Part shown: positions 1 through 8,225 of the stretch, one piece after another
Layout: each line of letters begins with the position of its first letter
Numbering within the stretch: position 1 is the stretch's first letter
NCBI RefSeq assembly: GCF_002149965.1
Contig: NZ_MSQB01000007.1
Location: forward strand, 62,001 to 126,000
Length of the DNA: 64,000 nucleotides
From: Novosphingobium panipatense
GTDB lineage: Bacteria > Pseudomonadota > Alphaproteobacteria > Sphingomonadales > Sphingomonadaceae
Direction: 5' to 3'
Position numbers and translations under genes: made by a program
Notes under the pieces: model-generated
Database searches by the model: none
What the model was told of the DNA's origin: nothing
The model's input: the letters and a program-made list of their open reading frames with translations, nothing else

Positions 1-588
1 CCGCCGAAACCGGCACCGCCCAAGCCTGCACCGCCGAAGCCTGCTCCCAAGCCCGCGCCTCAGAAGACGCCTCAGAAGACACCGGCCAAGCCCGCCCCTA
101 GCCGCGACAGCAGCGCGATCGACCGGATCGTCGGCAAGTCCGGCTCGGCGTCAAGCAAGGCCACCACGCCGCCCAAAAAGGCAGGCGGAAGCCGCGTCGG
201 CGCCGACTTCCTCGCCGGGGTTTCGGGCGCCACTTCGACGCAAGGCAAGGGCCAGCCCGCCGCGGCGCTCGGCCCGGCGGCGGTTTCCGCGCTCAACGGT
301 GCAATCAGCCGCCAGCTCAAGCCGCACTGGGCCGCGCCCCAAGGCGCCGATGCGGAACTTCTGGTGACCACCGTGCGCTTTCGCCTCAACAAGGACGGCA
401 GTCTCGACGGCGATCCGCAAGTCCTGCGCACGACCGGCCAGAACGCGGCCAATTCGGCCCAGGTCCAGCGTCACCAGGAGCAGGCTATCCGCGCCGTGAA
501 GCTTGCAGCTCCCTTCAATCTGCCGGAAGACCTCTACAACGGTTGGAAGGTCATCACGACCAACTTCGACAGAAGGCTATCGCAATGA
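1..588 (+). CDS. tolA: TolA-like envelope protein, C-terminal part (5' end outside window)
   Basis: The reading frame is open from the first base and its TGA overlaps the ATG of tolB. The visible 195 residues begin with a Pro/Lys/Ala-rich stretch of repeated KPAPPKPAP-type units, as in the periplasmic spanning domain of TolA. They end in a compact domain (about residues 95-195) that resembles the TolA/TonB C-terminal fold, with the phrase LLVTTVRFRLNKDGSL. TolA links the inner-membrane TolQR motor to TolB and Pal in the outer membrane. The position directly before tolB-pal supports the call. The N-terminal membrane anchor is not in the window. Confidence 0.85.
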   Translation, partial: PPKPAPPKPAPPKPAPKPAPQKTPQKTPAKPAPSRDSSAIDRIVGKSGSASSKATTPPKKAGGSRVGADFLAGVSGATSTQGKGQPAAALGPAAVSALNGAISRQLKPHWAAPQGADAELLVTTVRFRLNKDGSLDGDPQVLRTTGQNAANSAQVQRHQEQAIRAVKLAAPFNLPEDLYNGWKVITTNFDRRLSQ

Positions 589-1991
589 AAAAGATAATCC
601 GCCTCGCTGCACTTGGCCTGCTGCTCTCCGGTTCCGCGGCGGCATTTGCGCAGAGTGCGCCCCCGGTCCCGGCACCGCAGCCCGTCCCGGTCGGGCAACC
701 GGCCCCCGCCGACGAGGACGGCGGCCTTCAGGTGACCGTCTCCGACGACAGCGACTGGCAGGACCTCGGCATCGCCATCACCACTTTCGCCACCGACGCG
801 GATGTGCCCACTGGCACCAATGCGGGCTCGACCGCCGCGCTCGGCCGCGCGCTGTCGCAAGTCGTGGCGGCGGACCTCAAGAACAACGGCCTGTTCAAGC
901 CTTCGGGCCCTGACGGTCTGCCGCAGCCTGCCTATGCGCAGATCCAGGCGCCGGACTTCCCGGTATGGTCGGCCCGCGCAGCCAACATGCTGGTCCAGGG
1001 CTACGTCCGCGCGGGTGCGGGCGGCCAGATCACGGTCGGCTGCTATCTCTACGACGTGGCGCTCAAGCAGCAGCTGGTGAAGGGCGGCTGGCAGGTTCCC
1101 CCCGCCGACTGGCGCCGCGCCGCGCACAAGTGCGCCGACATGGTCTATTCGCGCCTTTCCGGCGAAAGCCCGTTCTTCGATTCCAAGATCGCCTATATCG
1201 CCGAGACCGGTCCAAAGGACCACCGCATGAAGCGCCTGGCGATCATGGATTCGGACGGCGCCAACCACCGCTACCTGACCAGCGGTCAGTCCACCGCGCT
1301 GACCCCGCGCTATTCGCCGGACTATTCGAAGATCCTCTACCTGTCCTATCTCAACGGCCAGCCGAGCATCTACGTCTACGACCTTGCCAGCAATACCCAG
1401 AAGCTGATCGCCCGTACCGGCAACCCGACGATGGCGCCGCGCTGGTCGCCGGACGGCAAGTGGGTGCTCTATTCGATGGCGTCTGGCGGCAATACCGACA
1501 TCTACCGCATCTCCTCGGCAGGCGGCGGCACCCCGCAGCGCCTGACCAATACGCCGGGCATCTCGATCGGCGGCTCCTACTCGCCCGACGGCAGCCAGAT
1601 CGTGTTCGAGAGCGATCGTTCGGGCAACCAGCAGATCTACGTGATGAATGCGGACGGATCCAACCAGCACCGCATCAGCTTCTTCGGCGGCCGTTCGGCA
1701 ACGCCGGAATGGAGCCCGCGCGGAGACCAGATCGCCTTTACCCATGTAGCGGGCAACTTGCGCATCGCGGTGATGAGCCCGAGCGGCGGCGGCATGCGCC
1801 ACCTCACGGATTCGTGGCAGGACGAGGCGCCGACCTGGTCGCCGAACGGCCGCATCATCCAGTTCTTCCGCACCGCCCGGGGCGCCGGAACCGCCTCGAT
1901 CTGGCAGGTCGACCTCACCGGCCGGAACGAGCGCAAGCTGCCGACCCCGGTGGGCGCATCGGACCCGGCATGGGGGCCGGTTCGCCCCTGA
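585..1991 (+). CDS. tolB: Tol-Pal system periplasmic protein TolB
   Basis: The protein has 468 residues and starts at an ATG that overlaps the tolA stop (ATGA). A Sec signal peptide is visible (KK followed by a hydrophobic stretch ending AAAFAQ). An N-terminal alpha/beta domain spans about residues 40-180. A beta-propeller follows, with repeated WSPDG/YSPDG-type blades such as RWSPDGKWVLY and TWSPNGRIIQF. TolB shuttles between TolA and Pal and takes part in outer-membrane constriction at division. An upstream in-frame start would be inside tolA and lacks the signal peptide at its N terminus, so the overlapping start was chosen. Confidence 0.96.
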   Translation: MKKIIRLAALGLLLSGSAAAFAQSAPPVPAPQPVPVGQPAPADEDGGLQVTVSDDSDWQDLGIAITTFATDADVPTGTNAGSTAALGRALSQVVAADLKNNGLFKPSGPDGLPQPAYAQIQAPDFPVWSARAANMLVQGYVRAGAGGQITVGCYLYDVALKQQLVKGGWQVPPADWRRAAHKCADMVYSRLSGESPFFDSKIAYIAETGPKDHRMKRLAIMDSDGANHRYLTSGQSTALTPRYSPDYSKILYLSYLNGQPSIYVYDLASNTQKLIARTGNPTMAPRWSPDGKWVLYSMASGGNTDIYRISSAGGGTPQRLTNTPGISIGGSYSPDGSQIVFESDRSGNQQIYVMNADGSNQHRISFFGGRSATPEWSPRGDQIAFTHVAGNLRIAVMSPSGGGMRHLTDSWQDEAPTWSPNGRIIQFFRTARGAGTASIWQVDLTGRNERKLPTPVGASDPAWGPVRP

Positions 1992-2120
1992 CGCTCCCTC
2001 GGGAGCTTCCCCTTGCCTTCCCTTTATCTGCCGCCTGAAACGGGCCGTCTCTGAAAAGAGACGTCCGTTCAGGTTGACAGCTTCCTGAATTACACGGAAC
2101 TTCAACAAACGCAGGCCATT

Positions 2121-2126
2121 TATAAT
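2121..2126 (+). promoter_or_regulatory. candidate -10 element for pal
   Basis: A perfect TATAAT lies 27 bases before the pal start codon, in the 162-base gap after tolB. The -35 hexamer at the usual distance is poor, although a TTGACA occurs further upstream (about 2074-2079). It could give pal expression independent of tolB. The gap also holds a hairpin (about 2049-2066) with CGTCTCT/AGAGACG arms and no T run. Confidence 0.35.
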
Positions 2127-2153
2127 TGGCTGCGCACCATAGGAGATTGCCTC

Positions 2154-2687
2154 ATGCCTGCCCTCATGTACCCCCGTCATGTGAAGACCGGGTCGACAAT
2201 GCTCCTCCTCGCCGGGGCTCTTGCCATGTCGGCTTGCGCATCCAAGGCACCGAAGGAACTGCCGCCTGAGCCGGGCCCGGCCACCACCACGCCGACCACC
2301 CCGCCGCCGAGCGGCCCGCAGCCGGGCAGCCAGGCCGACTTCATCGCCAAGATGATGGGTTCGGACACGATCTACTTCCAGCTGAACGAAGACACCGTCG
2401 ATTCGACCGACCAGGCGGCGCTTTCGAAGCAGGCGCAGTGGCTGCAGCAGTACCCCAGCAAGCGTGCCACCATCGAAGGCCATGCCGACGAGCGCGGCAC
2501 CCGCGAATACAACCTCGCGCTGGGTGAGCGCCGCGCCAATGCTGCGAAGAACTACCTGATCAGCCTGGGCATCGACGCCTCGCGCCTGAACACCGTGAGC
2601 TACGGTAAGGAACGTCCGATCGCTCTGGGTTCGGACGAAGCCTCCTGGGCACAGAACCGCCGCGCGGTGACTGTCACGATCGACTGA
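2154..2687 (+). CDS. pal: peptidoglycan-associated lipoprotein Pal
   Basis: The protein has 177 residues. A lipoprotein signal ends in ALAMSAC, with Cys28 as the likely lipidated residue. A Pro/Thr-rich linker follows, and then an OmpA-type peptidoglycan-binding domain with the signature EGHADERGTREYN and GERRA. Pal anchors the outer membrane to peptidoglycan and binds TolB. The start is preceded by AGGAGA at good spacing. A strong terminator follows the gene, so this is the end of the tol locus. Confidence 0.97.
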   Translation: MPALMYPRHVKTGSTMLLLAGALAMSACASKAPKELPPEPGPATTTPTTPPPSGPQPGSQADFIAKMMGSDTIYFQLNEDTVDSTDQAALSKQAQWLQQYPSKRATIEGHADERGTREYNLALGERRANAAKNYLISLGIDASRLNTVSYGKERPIALGSDEASWAQNRRAVTVTID

Positions 2688-2721
2688 TTGGGCGACTGAT
2701 CTAGTCGTTGCAAGACATGAG

Positions 2722-2756
2722 AAAGGCCCGGTTCGCGCAAGCGAGTCGGGCCTTTT
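2722..2756 (+). terminator. intrinsic terminator after pal
   Basis: A 9-bp stem (AAAGGCCCG with CGGGCCTTT) has a loop of about 16 bases and ends in TTTT. It lies 35 bases after the pal stop codon. Confidence 0.85.
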
Positions 2757-2817
2757 GCATGGCTGCGCTGCCATCTGCACTTGCATTGGCTTCCTCAGGG
2801 CAGGTATCGCCCACCGA

Positions 2818-3351
2818 ATGAGTCGCGCAGGCAGATCGATGGACTGGGGTTTCCCGCGCTGGCGCAGCTACGGCAGCTCGCGCGAGGCCGCCGAAGTTCG
2901 CCTGTGCGACCGGCATGGCTGCAACGAACCGGGCAACTGCCCCGCGCCCAAGAGCCCCAACAGCCCCGATCGCTGGTATTTCTGCCAGAAGCACGCGGCG
3001 GAATACAACGCCGGGTGGGACTATTTCGCCGGCCTCGATGCCGAGGAAGCGGCGCGCCGGGAATCGGACGAGCGCACCGAAAGCGCCGGTTACAAGGAAT
3101 CGGCGCACTATGGCTGGGCCGGTTCCGGCGACGGCAGCCGCAGCCGCGACGAGTTGCGGGCTCTCGAAGCCCTGGGTCTCGACCCCGATGCCGACTTCGA
3201 CGCCGTCCGCAAGGCCTGGCGCACCAAGGCCAAGGAAGTCCACCCGGACGTGAAGCCGGGCGATCCCGAGGCCGCCAAGGCCTTCCAGACCTATCAGCTT
3301 GCCTACGAAGTCCTGCGCGCGGCCGAAGATCGCCGCGAGTGGAAGGGCTGA
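2818..3351 (+). CDS. J-domain (DnaJ-like) protein
   Basis: The protein has 177 residues, and the J domain is at the C terminus (about residues 112-175) with the HPD signature in VHPDVKPGD. It probably stimulates a DnaK-type Hsp70. The N-terminal half contains several Cys and His residues (LCDRHGCNEPGNC, FCQKHAAEY), which suggests a metal-binding segment. The start at MSRAGRS was chosen because an earlier in-frame ATG (2755) lies inside the pal terminator. Met at 2839 is a possible later start. Sphingomonads carry similar unnamed J proteins; the client is unknown. Confidence 0.8.
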   Translation: MSRAGRSMDWGFPRWRSYGSSREAAEVRLCDRHGCNEPGNCPAPKSPNSPDRWYFCQKHAAEYNAGWDYFAGLDAEEAARRESDERTESAGYKESAHYGWAGSGDGSRSRDELRALEALGLDPDADFDAVRKAWRTKAKEVHPDVKPGDPEAAKAFQTYQLAYEVLRAAEDRREWKG

Positions 3352-3372
3352 GCTAAGGTAGCGGATAACGTC

Positions 3373-3485
3373 GTCCCGGACTTGACCCGGGACCTCTGGC
3401 GGTGAACGGCCCACGCATAGGCAAGGCGCCCTTCCTCAAGCTCTCGCCTGAAGGATTGCCAGCGGTCCCGGACTTGATCCGGGAC
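3373..3485. repeat. two copies of a 21-bp palindromic repeat
   Basis: GTCCCGG-acttgac-CCGGGAC at 3373-3393 recurs at 3465-3485 with one base changed in the loop. The unit is an imperfect palindrome that resembles the dispersed TCCCGGACTTGATCCGGGA-type elements of alphaproteobacterial intergenic regions. Both copies lie in the 226-base gap between the J-domain gene and infC. No gene is seen there. Confidence 0.7.
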
Positions 3486-3519
3486 GACGAGAATATCAAA
3501 CGACCTCAGACCAAACACA

Positions 3520-3545
3520 AAGGGCGCGCCTTGCGGCGCGCCCTT
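3520..3545 (-). terminator. hairpin after infC
   Basis: A perfect 11-bp stem (AAGGGCGCGCC with GGCGCGCCCTT) has a 4-base loop and lies 33 bases beyond the infC stop. The T run on either side is short and displaced, so it could act in both directions or only weakly. Confidence 0.6.
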
Positions 3546-3577
3546 CGCGTTTTTGCCAAGTCTGACGTGCGCAGCGC

Positions 3578-4120
3578 TTACTTGGGCGAAAGCACCATCA
3601 GCATCTGGCGGCCTTCCATGCGCGGATAGGCTTCGATCTTGGCGATCTCGGCAACGTCTTCCTGCACGCGGCGCAGCAGGTTCATGCCCAGCTGCTGGTG
3701 CGAAAGCTCGCGGCCGCGGAAACGCAGGGTGACCTTGACCTTGTCCCCGTCACCGATGAAGCGGACGACGTTACGCATCTTGGTATCGTAGTCGTGGTCA
3801 TCGATGTTCGGACGCATCTTGATCTCCTTGATCTCCTGCGTCTTCTGGGTCTTGCGCGCGGCATTGGCCTTTTTCTGGGCCTCGTACCGGAACTTGCCAA
3901 CATCCAGGAACTTGCACACCGGCGGATCCGCGTTGGGCGAGACTTCGACCAGGTCGAGGCCGACCTCGGCCGCCTGCTCGATCGCCTGGCGCGTGTACAT
4001 GACGCCGATATTCTCGCCGTCCTGGTCGATCACGCGGACCTTGTCCGACTGGATCATGTTATTGTAGCGCGGTCCGCTCTTGACCGGTGGCGTCATCATA
4101 CGCCGGGGTGGGGGTGCTAT
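3578..4120 (-). CDS. infC: translation initiation factor IF-3, apparent ATA start
   Basis: The core sequence is clear IF-3: an N-terminal domain with [18 protein letters not shown], a linker rich in Lys, and a C-terminal domain with [14 protein letters not shown] and [12 protein letters not shown]-3 binds the 30S subunit and checks the initiator codon. The first ATG (4099) has no Shine-Dalgarno sequence. An in-frame ATA at 4118-4120 sits 7 bases after AGGAG and gives a 180-residue protein beginning with a PPPRR stretch. IF-3 genes are known for rare start codons (AUU in E. coli) that allow self-repression, so ATA was chosen. The family call is certain; the start is inferred. Confidence 0.95.
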   Translation of the reverse strand: MAPPPRRMMTPPVKSGPRYNNMIQSDKVRVIDQDGENIGVMYTRQAIEQAAEVGLDLVEVSPNADPPVCKFLDVGKFRYEAQKKANAARKTQKTQEIKEIKMRPNIDDHDYDTKMRNVVRFIGDGDKVKVTLRFRGRELSHQQLGMNLLRRVQEDVAEIAKIEAYPRMEGRQMLMVLSPK

Positions 4121-4127
4121 AAGCGTT

Positions 4128-4132
4128 CTCCT
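4128..4132 (-). promoter_or_regulatory. Shine-Dalgarno that decides the infC start
   Basis: AGGAG on the minus strand is 7 bases before the ATA codon and 28 bases before the first ATG of the frame. Only the ATA codon is at a working distance. Confidence 0.6.
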
Positions 4133-4274
4133 GAATCGTTTCTGTCGCTAGGCGAGTGCGGGCGTCATTAATGCGAATCGTCTCGACACGCAAAGCACGA
4201 TTTCGCGTAAATTCTACAGGACGCGCCGCAAGTGAAATAGGGCCATGTGAAATGGCCATGACACATATAGGGTT

Positions 4275-4973
4275 TCAGGCAGCCGCGCGCCAGAGGGGGT
4301 AGCGCAGCAACTGGTCCTTCGCCGCCAGGAGCGCGTCGATTTCCTCGGCCGGTTGCAGGGCTTTCAGGATCGCCGGATCGGCCGCGTCCATGCCGCCGGT
4401 GAGGGCACCGAAAGCCGGCAGGATCAGGCGGTTGCCGCTGTGGACCACGCAAGGGCGCGCGATCCGGCGGCCTCTGGCATTGACGATCAGGCGCGGGTGG
4501 AAATGGCCGGAAAGTTCCGGCCCGGTCGTGCCCGGCCGCGCTTCGTGCCGCAGGGCGATGCCGTTCACTTCGATGTCCTCCACCAGCGTCCCTCCGGCCT
4601 CGCTGCCGAGGCGGGAATCGTGGTTGCCGGTGATCCACACCCAGTCGAGCGCGCGGGTGAGGGCGCCGAGCATCCCGGCGGCATGGGGTTCGAGCCGCTC
4701 CGTTCCCTTGCTGTCGTGAAAATTGTCGCCAAGCGCGAAGACCCTGCGGGCACCGGTGCGGCGCACGGCAAGGGCGAGGCGTTCCAGCGTTTCGCGGCTG
4801 TCGTAAGGCGGCAGCATCTGGCCGCCTTTCGCATAGAAGCTGGCCTTTTCGAGGTGCAGGTCCGCCACCAGCAGCGCCTGTTCGCGCGGCCAGTAGAGCG
4901 CAGGCCCGCTGCCATGTCCGGGAGCACCGGGCACGAGCTGCAATTCCTGCGTCCAGAACGAAAAGGGAACCAT
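4275..4973 (-). CDS. pdeM: metallophosphoesterase, PdeM-like (ligase-associated DNA damage response)
   Basis: The protein has 232 residues and the calcineurin-like phosphoesterase motifs in order: ADLHLEK near residue 40, GDNFHD, GNHD and GHFHP. Length and the LHLEKAS start of the first motif match the PdeM family, which is found with LigD-like ligases, an exonuclease and an Lhr-type helicase. None of those partners is next to it here. The start is the ATG after AAGGA. The divergent neighbour is hemF, with 60 bases between the starts. Confidence 0.8.
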   Translation of the reverse strand: MVPFSFWTQELQLVPGAPGHGSGPALYWPREQALLVADLHLEKASFYAKGGQMLPPYDSRETLERLALAVRRTGARRVFALGDNFHDSKGTERLEPHAAGMLGALTRALDWVWITGNHDSRLGSEAGGTLVEDIEVNGIALRHEARPGTTGPELSGHFHPRLIVNARGRRIARPCVVHSGNRLILPAFGALTGGMDAADPAILKALQPAEEIDALLAAKDQLLRYPLWRAAA

Positions 4974-5033
4974 GGCTTTTCCTTGCCGCAGGCCCGTCGT
5001 TTTGGCAAGCGCCCGGCGGAAGGGGATTTGCAC

Positions 5034-5900
5034 ATGACCGACTGGACCGCCCAAACCGAACGTGCCCGCAACTGGTTCGAAACGCTGCGCGACCGTATCT
5101 GCGCGGAGTTCGAGGCGATCGAGCGCGAGGCGGGTTCCGCGGCTGCCTTCGAATATGCGCCTTGGAAGCGGGCCGCCGTCGAAGGCGGGGAAGAAGGCGA
5201 GACCGGCGGCGGCACGCGCGGCCTCATGAAGGGCCAGGTCTTCGAGAAAGTCGGCGTCAACGTTTCCACCGTGGTCGGATCGCTGTCGAAGGACTTCGCG
5301 GGCTCGATCAACGGCGCCTCGGCCGAACAGAACGCTTTTTCCGCAACCGGCATCAGCCTGGTCGCCCATATGTCCAACCCGCACGTTCCCGCCGTTCACA
5401 TGAACACGCGGTTCCTCACGACGACCAAGGCCTGGTTCGGCGGCGGCGCGGATCTCAACCCGCCGATCCCTTATGAAGAGGACACCGCCGCGTTCCATGC
5501 GCAGCTCAAGGCGGCCTGCGACGCCCACGGAGAAGGATACTACGACCGCTACAAGGCCTGGGCCGACGACTATTTCTTCATTCCCCACCGCAAGGTCCAT
5601 CGCGGCGTGGGCGGCATCTTCTACGACCATCTGGAATGCCCGGACGAAGCGGCGTGGGAAGCGAATTTCGCCTTCACCCGCGCGGTGGGCGAGGCGTTCC
5701 TGGCCGTTTTCCCGCGCCTCGTGCGGGCGCGCATGGGCATGGCCTTCACGCCGCAGGACAAGGCGCGCCAGCTGGAATGGCGCGGACGCTATGCCGAATT
5801 CAACCTGGTCTACGACCGGGGGACGCTGTTCGGCCTCAAGACCGGCGGCAATATCGACGCGATCCTGATGAGCCTGCCGCCGGAGGCGACCTGGTCCTGA
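5034..5900 (+). CDS. hemF: oxygen-dependent coproporphyrinogen III oxidase
   Basis: The protein has 288 residues. HemF converts coproporphyrinogen III to protoporphyrinogen IX with oxygen in heme synthesis. Visible family motifs are GVNVSTVVG, NPHVPAVHMNTR, WFGGGADLNP and KVHRGVGGIFYDHL, with the conserved His residues. Length is normal for the family. A purine-rich Shine-Dalgarno (GGCGGAAGGGGA) precedes the ATG. Confidence 0.97.
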   Translation: MTDWTAQTERARNWFETLRDRICAEFEAIEREAGSAAAFEYAPWKRAAVEGGEEGETGGGTRGLMKGQVFEKVGVNVSTVVGSLSKDFAGSINGASAEQNAFSATGISLVAHMSNPHVPAVHMNTRFLTTTKAWFGGGADLNPPIPYEEDTAAFHAQLKAACDAHGEGYYDRYKAWADDYFFIPHRKVHRGVGGIFYDHLECPDEAAWEANFAFTRAVGEAFLAVFPRLVRARMGMAFTPQDKARQLEWRGRYAEFNLVYDRGTLFGLKTGGNIDAILMSLPPEATWS

Positions 5901-6011
5901 ATCGGCGCTTGTGCATTCGAGGCAAAGCTGAAAGGCTCGCCGGTGTCCTAATCGGCGCGCAGCCCTGCACCTATCTTGCGCGCCGACAGCAAGCATAGAA
6001 GGACTGCCTCC

Positions 6012-6797
6012 ATGGATCTCAAGATTGCCGGAAAGACCGCACTCGTCACCGGATCGACCGCCGGTATCGGCCTTGCCATTGCCGCCAAGCTCGCGGATGA
6101 AGGCGCCGAGGTCATCGTCACCGGCCGCAATCAGGCCAAGCTCGATGCCGCGGCGCAGACCGTCGGCCAGTTGGGCAAAGTGCGCGCGGTCCTGGCCGAC
6201 CCGGCCACCGAAGAGGGCGCGAAGGCCCTGATCGCGGCGGTTCCGCAAGTGGACATCCTCGTCAACAACCTCGGCATCTACGAGGCGCGGCCCTTCGTGG
6301 AAATCACCGACGCGGAATGGCGCAATTTCTTCGAGGTCAATGTGCTCAGCGGCGTGCGCCTGTCGCGCCACTATTTCCCCGGCATGCTGGAGCGCAACTG
6401 GGGCCGGGTGATCTTCATCTCCAGCGAGAGCGGGCTGATGACGCCGGGCGAGATGGTCCACTACGGCATGACCAAGACCGCGCAGCTCGCCGTGGCGCGC
6501 GGGATGGCCGATGCCACCCGCGGCACCCAGGTGACCGTGAACTCGGTGCTGCCGGGGCCGACCCGTTCGGAAGGGATCGTCGCGTTCATCCGCTCGGTGG
6601 TCGAGAACAAGGACGCCTCCGAGGCCGAGCGTGAAGCGGCGTTCTTCTCGAAGCTGCGTCCGCTTTCGCTGATCCGCCGCCTGATCGAGGCGGACGAAGT
6701 CGCGGCGATGACCGCCTTCCTCGCCAGCCCCCTGGCCTCCGCCACCAATGGCGCAGCGATAAGGGCCGAAGGCGGCATCCTCCCCACTATCGCCTAA
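6012..6797 (+). CDS. short-chain dehydrogenase/reductase (SDR)
   Basis: The 261-residue protein is a classical SDR. It has the nucleotide-binding TGSTAGIG at residues 13-20, NNLG at 85-88, catalytic Ser137 or Ser138, Tyr151 and Lys155 (YGMTK). The substrate cannot be read from sequence. The longer open frame begins at 5976, but the ATG at 6012 follows AGAAGGA and places the glycine motif at the usual distance. It stands alone between hemF and a long inverted repeat. Confidence 0.88.
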   Translation: MDLKIAGKTALVTGSTAGIGLAIAAKLADEGAEVIVTGRNQAKLDAAAQTVGQLGKVRAVLADPATEEGAKALIAAVPQVDILVNNLGIYEARPFVEITDAEWRNFFEVNVLSGVRLSRHYFPGMLERNWGRVIFISSESGLMTPGEMVHYGMTKTAQLAVARGMADATRGTQVTVNSVLPGPTRSEGIVAFIRSVVENKDASEAEREAAFFSKLRPLSLIRRLIEADEVAAMTAFLASPLASATNGAAIRAEGGILPTIA

Positions 6798-6934
6798 GAC
6801 GGACCGACATTCAGCCCATGCGGGCCTGCGAAGCGCGATGTCCTGTGCTTCGGTGCTCACGGACCGAAAGTCCGCTGCGCTCCGATGCTCGGAAATCACG
6901 CTTCTCGGCTCCACCTGAACTGAATGTCGATCCG

Positions 6935-7008
6935 TCCCTGTGCGTTGGCACAAAAAAGGGGGCGGCGGTCATATCCCGCTGCCCCCCCTTCGTGCCAACG
7001 CACAGGGA
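6935..7008. repeat. 74-base intergenic inverted repeat (long hairpin)
   Basis: A perfect 17-bp outer stem (6935-6951 with 6992-7008) encloses a second GC-rich stem of about 10 bp (GGGGGCGGCGG region with CCGCTGCCCCC). This lies in the 317-base gap after the SDR gene, which otherwise holds no gene. It may terminate transcription, but there is no clean T run after it. It could also be a small mobile or structured RNA element. Confidence 0.8.
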
Positions 7009-7114
7009 AAACCGTGGGCCAGTCTCGGTAATTGCCCCAATAGGGGCACAGGCGGGTAAGGGCGCATGATCCGTCCTGTCGCCGCTGCGGCGGCGCTGGG
7101 AACGGAGGCTCGCC

Positions 7115-7507
7115 GTGCAGGATCAATCGTGGAAAGTGTTCACCGGGGCCAGCTTCCTGCTGCTCGCCTGCGCCGTAGTGCCCCACGCCTGGAGCCAGGA
7201 TCCGACGCCCCCTGCGCCTCCCTCGGCTCCTGCGCCCGCCCCGGCACTTCCTGCCGATGCCGATACGCGCGATCAGGCCGTTGCCGCCTGCATGGCCGAG
7301 GCCAAGGCACGCGGAACGAAGCTGGGCGCCGTCGATGTCTCGATGCGGCAGGTGGAGGATACCGACAAGAAAAGCGACGGAAGGGCGTCGGTGCGCGCGC
7401 TGGTCGATGTCGTGCTGCGCAAGAAGGACGGCACCACCAAGACCGAGAAGAAGACCTTCAAGTGCGATACCCGAAACGGGGTGATCACGGCCTTCAAATA
7501 CTACTGA
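7115..7507 (+). CDS. small exported protein, unknown function
   Basis: The protein has 130 residues and starts at GTG, 6 bases after GGAGG. A signal peptide (hydrophobic FLLLACAVV, probable cleavage after AWS) is followed by a Pro/Ala linker. A short domain comes next with two Cys residues and a Lys-rich segment ending near KYY. It is probably periplasmic. No family was recognised. Its last 14 bases overlap the end of the convergent PilZ gene. Confidence 0.75.
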   Translation: MQDQSWKVFTGASFLLLACAVVPHAWSQDPTPPAPPSAPAPAPALPADADTRDQAVAACMAEAKARGTKLGAVDVSMRQVEDTDKKSDGRASVRALVDVVLRKKDGTTKTEKKTFKCDTRNGVITAFKYY

Positions 7508-7946
7508 GATGGGCTGTCATAGGGCGGACGACCGGATCCAGCATCTGGAGGAAGTGGGCGTTGCGCCGGCGATTGGCTGCGGCCAGCGCTTCCACGTCCA
7601 GTGCCGAGAACAGTTCCACACCGAAGGCATGGTCTTCCACCCAGCGAACGCGGGCCAGGTGCTCCCGATTTTCCGGCAGGCGAATGTAGACGACCTCACC
7701 GTGAAGCGGCATCGCCTCGCGCGGGGTTCCTCGCGATGCGGCGCATAGACCGTGCGGGGAGACGTTGCGGATGATGATGCCTTGCTGCGCCATGGCATCG
7801 CGCAGCAGTAGCCCGCCGATCAGGGTGCGCTGGCGCGGCGCGCGCGGCTGGAGATGCCGGGTGGGCGGCGGAGACGCTTCGATCCGCTGCGAATCGGTCA
7901 TTTCCCTTGGAGCGCCATAGGCTGCCGTTTCCCTTCCGCTCGCCAT
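7494..7946 (-). CDS. PilZ-domain protein
   Basis: The 150-residue protein has a basic N-terminal motif (RAPRQRT) and a later IIIRNVSPHGLCAAS segment that matches the RxxxR and NxSxxG pattern of PilZ domains. The beta-rich VYIRLPENREHLARVRWVEDH part follows. PilZ domains usually bind cyclic di-GMP. Two GGDEF proteins lie on the far side of the prophage, so a signalling link is possible but is inference. The first Arg motif is slightly divergent. Confidence 0.75.
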   Translation of the reverse strand: MASGRETAAYGAPREMTDSQRIEASPPPTRHLQPRAPRQRTLIGGLLLRDAMAQQGIIIRNVSPHGLCAASRGTPREAMPLHGEVVYIRLPENREHLARVRWVEDHAFGVELFSALDVEALAAANRRRNAHFLQMLDPVVRPMTAHLSSI

Positions 7947-8225
7947 TCCTGCCTCCGTAAACCCGATCCGGCGGACCGCGCCTGCGCCGGTCAGGGGAGG
8001 GCGCGGCGCGATCCTCCCTGAAGGTGCGCCCTCGCGGGTTCTCCGCAGCTTAACGGGCGATGCAGGGTATTTCCGATGGAATCGATTGCCCGGTCGGGAG
8101 CGATTTCTGAACGCGGGAAGGCTGGAAAACAGGTGGTGCGGATGTCACAGTTTCGTTGCATAATCTGCATGTAGAGACTCGGCCTCTTGCCGCGCCGCAA
8201 AAAATCCTGACATGAAGCCACGGAA

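Noticed and set aside
534-2786. 750-residue open frame antisense to tolB and pal
   Set aside because: It has no start signal, is Arg/Gly-rich with no domain, and lies opposite two certain genes. It is a GC-rich shadow frame.
2755-2817. Upstream start of the J-domain gene
   Set aside because: This start lies in the pal terminator stem and lacks a ribosome-binding site.
4974-6953. Upstream extension of the pdeM frame across hemF and the SDR gene
   Set aside because: The true start is set by AAGGA before the ATG at 4973. The rest is antisense to certain genes.
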